From Bacteroidetes bacterium 4572_112 (GTDB lineage Bacteria; Bacteroidota; Bacteroidia; Bacteroidales; UBA1556), in the NCBI GenBank assembly GCA_002254285.1, contig NIUZ01000057.1, positions 1 to 9,078 of the forward strand: DNA of 9,078 bases, read 5' to 3'. A program made the position numbers and the translations under genes. The notes beneath the pieces are model-generated. The model ran no database searches. It was given only the letters and a program-made list of their open reading frames with translations, and was not told where the DNA came from. Of the stretch, positions 6,350-9,078 are shown one piece after another; the stretch's first letter is position 1, and every line of letters starts with the position of its first letter.

Positions 6350-6997
6350 TTATCGCAAATCAACCACTTCCGAATCTGGGTATTTACTTGGGTCGATTGT
6401 GAAATATCCTTCAGGAAGGTTAAGGTTAGTCTCAAATTTCTCTACACTGAAAGTATAAACAACATTATCTTTCTCGAATATCATAGCTTCAGTAATCCAA
6501 TTATTAACCTTATCAACCTTAATTCTAATCTTAAAGTACGATTTGCCTTCTTTTGGAGTTAGGTCAATAATATGTACATCCTTACCATTGTCTTTAGCTG
6601 TTTTTATATATTTTGCAGTATAGCTATCGTCAACACTAGTTATTACTTTCAAAAAGCCAAATGAGTCTTTAGTCTTGTCTACATTATTAATCTGAATTTC
6701 TTCAGCATCAGGATCATTAGTCCACATTGTAGTTCCGTCAGAAACTACATTTCTACCCATAATATGTAGGTTATACATATCGCCAGACATAACAATACTG
6801 CCGGGTATAACATTGTCTACCTTATGCGCTTTATCCTGCATACGGTATTTGAATTTGAACTTAAGATTTTTGTAAGTTTTAGCGTTTTTTGCGACCTCTT
6901 CTAGTACAGCCTTAGCTTTAGTGTCATTCACCTGAGCGCTTATGCTAAGGTTGAATGCCAATATTGAGATTATTGTAATAAGGAATATTTTTCTCAT
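6350..6997 (-). CDS. lolA: LolA-type periplasmic lipoprotein carrier
   Basis: A 215-residue protein with signal peptide at 1-22 (ending SISAQ). The rest fits the LolA fold as seen in Bacteroidota: KAKAVLEEVAKNAKTYKNLKFKF at the N-terminus, a strand with GDMYNLHIMGRNVVSDG (72-88), then MWTNDPDAEEIQINNVD (91-107), the recognisable 'W-x-N-x-x-x-x-E-x-x-I' segment, and a YFTIDPSKYP end. LolA accepts lipoproteins from the inner-membrane LolCDE machine and carries them across the periplasm. The gene follows ftsK on the same strand after 87 bases; ftsK-lolA adjacency is common in this phylum. A -7 box in the gap may give it its own promoter, and it ends about 18 bases before the bidirectional terminator. 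Confidence 0.88.
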   Translation of the reverse strand: MRKIFLITIISILAFNLSISAQVNDTKAKAVLEEVAKNAKTYKNLKFKFKYRMQDKAHKVDNVIPGSIVMSGDMYNLHIMGRNVVSDGTTMWTNDPDAEEIQINNVDKTKDSFGFLKVITSVDDSYTAKYIKTAKDNGKDVHIIDLTPKEGKSYFKIRIKVDKVNNWITEAMIFEKDNVVYTFSVEKFETNLNLPEGYFTIDPSKYPDSEVVDLR

Positions 6998-7025
6998 AGT
7001 ATATTGTTTGTTGTTTTAGTATCGA

Positions 7026-7033
7026 CAAAAGTA
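7026..7033 (-). promoter_or_regulatory. Possible internal promoter -7 box for lolA
   Basis: TACTTTTG on the minus strand matches TAnnTTTG, 28 bases before the lolA ATG at 6997, giving a leader of about 22 bases. No good -33 TTTG lies 19-21 bases upstream. If active, it would allow lolA expression independent of ftsK. Confidence 0.35.
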
Positions 7034-7084
7034 TATAAAAGCTACTATCGATATTCTAATAATATTTTTAAATAATTAATGTAA

Positions 7085-9078
7085 TTATTTTCTTGCATTC
7101 ATGTCTTCCAATAATTGTTCCAATGTCATAATATCAGAAATAAGAACATCGCGAGCCTTGCTTCCTTTACTTTCGCCAACAATTCCTGCGGCTTCTAATT
7201 GGTCAATAATTCTTCCTGCACGATTATAACCGAGCTTCATTTTGCGTTGTATAAGTGAAGTACTACCTTGCTGATTATTTACGATCATACGAGCAGCGTC
7301 ATCAAATAACTCATCTCTATCATCCATGTCAATATCAGATCTGCCACTTTCTTCATCTCCAATAAATTCAGGAAGATTAAATGCACTAGCATAACCTTTT
7401 TGATCAGCAATAAAGTCAACTATCTCTTCAACCTCAGGAGTATCAACAAATGCACATTGTAATCGTGTTAGTCCGTCGCCCTTTGAAAATAGCATATCTC
7501 CTCTACCAATAAGCTGATCAGCACCACCGGCATCGAGTATTGTTCGTGAATCAATTTTTGATGTCACACGGAATGCTATACGAGCAGGGAAGTTGGCCTT
7601 AATCATACCTGTAATAACATTTACACTTGGTCGTTGTGTTGCAATAATAAGGTGAATACCAATTGCACGAGCAAGCTGAGCAAGACGAGCTATAGGCATT
7701 TCTACCTCTTTACCTGCTGTCATTATTAAATCGGCAAACTCATCAACAATAAGTACAATAAATGGCATATATCTGTGGCCATTTTCTGGGTTTAATTTCC
7801 TAGCAATAAACTTAGTATTATATTCTTTAAGATTTTTTGCTCGAGCTAGTTTCAATAAGTCGTATCGCTCATCCATCTCAATACAAAGAGAGTTTAAGGT
7901 TGTTACAACATCGCTATTGTCTGTAATAATAGCATCTGCTCTGTCTGGTAGTTTTGCTAAATAATGTTTTTCAATTTTCGAGAATAAAGAGAACTCTACC
8001 TTCTTAGGGTCAACCATTACAAACTTAAGCTGTGCCGGGTGTTTCTTATATAATAAGGAGGTTATAATAGCATTTAAACCAACAGATTTACCTTGTCCTG
8101 TAGCTCCTGCTACCAATAGGTGAGGCATTTTTGCAAGGTCAAAAACAAATGTTTCGTTGCTAATGGTTTTTCCTATTGCTACTGGTAAATCATAATCTGA
8201 ATTTTGGAACTTCTCACTAGCAATAATTGTTTTCATGGATACTATCTCAGGGCTGGAGTTTGGTACCTCAATACCAATAGTTCCTCTACCCGGAATAGGA
8301 GCAATAATACGTATACCAAGTGCTGCCAAACTCATGGCAATATCATCTTCTAGGTTCTTAATTTTAGAAATTCTAATTCCCGGAGCAGGTACAATTTCAT
8401 ATAGAGTAATGGTAGGTCCAATGGTAGCTTTTATTTTATCAATCTTTATTTTATAGTTCGATAGTGTTTCTACAATCTTGTTTTTATTGGTTTCTAACTC
8501 TTCTCTATTAACGGTAATATTGTTTGAGATACTGTGCTCTTGCAATAAATCTAAACCAGGATTTTTAAATCCCGCTAAATCTTCCTTTGGGTCGTATGGA
8601 GTATCAATACCATGCGAGCGTTGTTGGTTTTCGTCCAATAAAACTTCCTCTTCAGTATCCTCAATACTTAAACTTAAATCCTCCTCTTCATTATTGTCAA
8701 CAATAGTAGTTTCGCTTATAGTATTCTCTACTTCTATGCTTTGTTCAGTTTCATTTTTGGTGACTTCTATTTCAAAATCATTCTCAGCCGTTTCTGTTTT
8801 GGTTTCTTTAATACTGTCATCAATTTTTAATTCAAACTCAAAATCATCAACATTAGTTATTTCTTCCTCTTCTTCTGGTTGAGGTTCCTGTATTTTTACT
8901 TCGTTTTTAGAGTTTTCAAGTGCGGCCAATTGATCAATGTTCAATCCGTCTACTTCAAAATCATCTAAATTATGAAGTTCTTCGCCTTCAGGAGTTTTTG
9001 ATACAAGCAAGCCTTTAATAAAGTTGATTAAATCAAAAGCGAAAATCAAGAAGCTTAATAGAGCAAAAAAGATTATAA
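7085..9078 (-). CDS. ftsK: DNA translocase FtsK (5' end outside window)
   Basis: The frame stays open to the right edge, about 663 codons visible. The TTG at 9049 is not a real start: upstream in-frame codons continue a hydrophobic segment (IIFFALLSFLIFAF) that is the last membrane helix of the N-terminal domain. Numbering from the 9049 codon, residues 20-150 form a very acidic linker, about 195-300 the alpha part of the motor, and Walker A GATGQGKS is at 315-322. Walker B IVLIVDE ends at Asp436-Glu437, the GGADQLIGRGDML segment lies at 508-520, and the gamma winged helix that reads polar DNA motifs is at about 578-640 (QRKMKLGYNRAGRIIDQLEAAG). FtsK pumps DNA at the division septum for dimer resolution and decatenation. 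All motor residues look intact. Confidence 0.96.
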   Translation of the reverse strand, partial: IIFFALLSFLIFAFDLINFIKGLLVSKTPEGEELHNLDDFEVDGLNIDQLAALENSKNEVKIQEPQPEEEEEITNVDDFEFELKIDDSIKETKTETAENDFEIEVTKNETEQSIEVENTISETTIVDNNEEEDLSLSIEDTEEEVLLDENQQRSHGIDTPYDPKEDLAGFKNPGLDLLQEHSISNNITVNREELETNKNKIVETLSNYKIKIDKIKATIGPTITLYEIVPAPGIRISKIKNLEDDIAMSLAALGIRIIAPIPGRGTIGIEVPNSSPEIVSMKTIIASEKFQNSDYDLPVAIGKTISNETFVFDLAKMPHLLVAGATGQGKSVGLNAIITSLLYKKHPAQLKFVMVDPKKVEFSLFSKIEKHYLAKLPDRADAIITDNSDVVTTLNSLCIEMDERYDLLKLARAKNLKEYNTKFIARKLNPENGHRYMPFIVLIVDEFADLIMTAGKEVEMPIARLAQLARAIGIHLIIATQRPSVNVITGMIKANFPARIAFRVTSKIDSRTILDAGGADQLIGRGDMLFSKGDGLTRLQCAFVDTPEVEEIVDFIADQKGYASAFNLPEFIGDEESGRSDIDMDDRDELFDDAARMIVNNQQGSTSLIQRKMKLGYNRAGRIIDQLEAAGIVGESKGSKARDVLISDIMTLEQLLEDMNARK

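Noticed and set aside
8235..8882. Plus-strand frames opposite ftsK (8235-8456 and 8478-8882)
   Set aside because: They are shadows of the FtsK alpha region and acidic linker. The Ser-rich composition of the second is simply the complement of Glu/Asp codons.
9047..9049. TTG as start codon of ftsK
   Set aside because: The frame continues upstream to the edge in hydrophobic codons that complete a membrane helix, so the gene is 5'-truncated by the window.

Overview
The window looks like chromosomal DNA from an AT-rich member of the Bacteroidota. The evidence is a C-terminal type IX secretion (T9SS) sorting domain, a second large T9SS-style surface protein, a bactofilin-atpZ-atpI-like cluster, an ftsK-lolA pair, promoter -7 boxes of the form TAnnTTTG ahead of most transcription units, and leaders that are A-rich without a clear Shine-Dalgarno sequence. 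Nothing in the sequence fixes the order or family with confidence.

Layout from left to right. Positions 1-2729 (minus) hold the first 909 codons of a giant secreted protein: signal peptide, an N-terminal beta domain common in Bacteroidota exoproteins, a CARDB-like domain, a right-handed parallel beta-helix, a second CARDB-like domain, and the start of another extracellular domain that runs off the left edge. It has its own promoter. Next is a tRNA-His gene (minus), with a -7 box upstream and a strong intrinsic terminator downstream. A YdfG-type NADP-dependent short-chain dehydrogenase (minus) follows, and divergent from it a small T9SS cargo protein of unknown function (plus).

The right half has two converging units. 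On the plus strand, a well-formed promoter drives bactofilin, AtpZ and a four-helix AtpI-like membrane protein, with a 29-base overlap between the first two genes. The unit ends at a near-perfect bidirectional terminator, with no F-ATPase structural gene in between. On the minus strand, ftsK (5' end beyond the right edge) is followed by lolA, which has a possible promoter of its own. LolA moves lipoproteins across the periplasm, FtsK pumps chromosomal DNA at the septum, bactofilin is a cytoplasmic polymer, and AtpZ/AtpI are assembly or ion-handling accessories of F-ATPase. This is therefore mainly housekeeping and envelope DNA interspersed with secreted surface proteins.

I see no CRISPR array, insertion sequence, prophage, defence or secondary-metabolite locus. 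The window is mostly ordinary. The points most worth checking are the atpZ/atpI pair closed off from atpB, the bactofilin-atpZ overlap, the repeated acidic DDFE motif in the FtsK linker, and the unknown secreted proteins.
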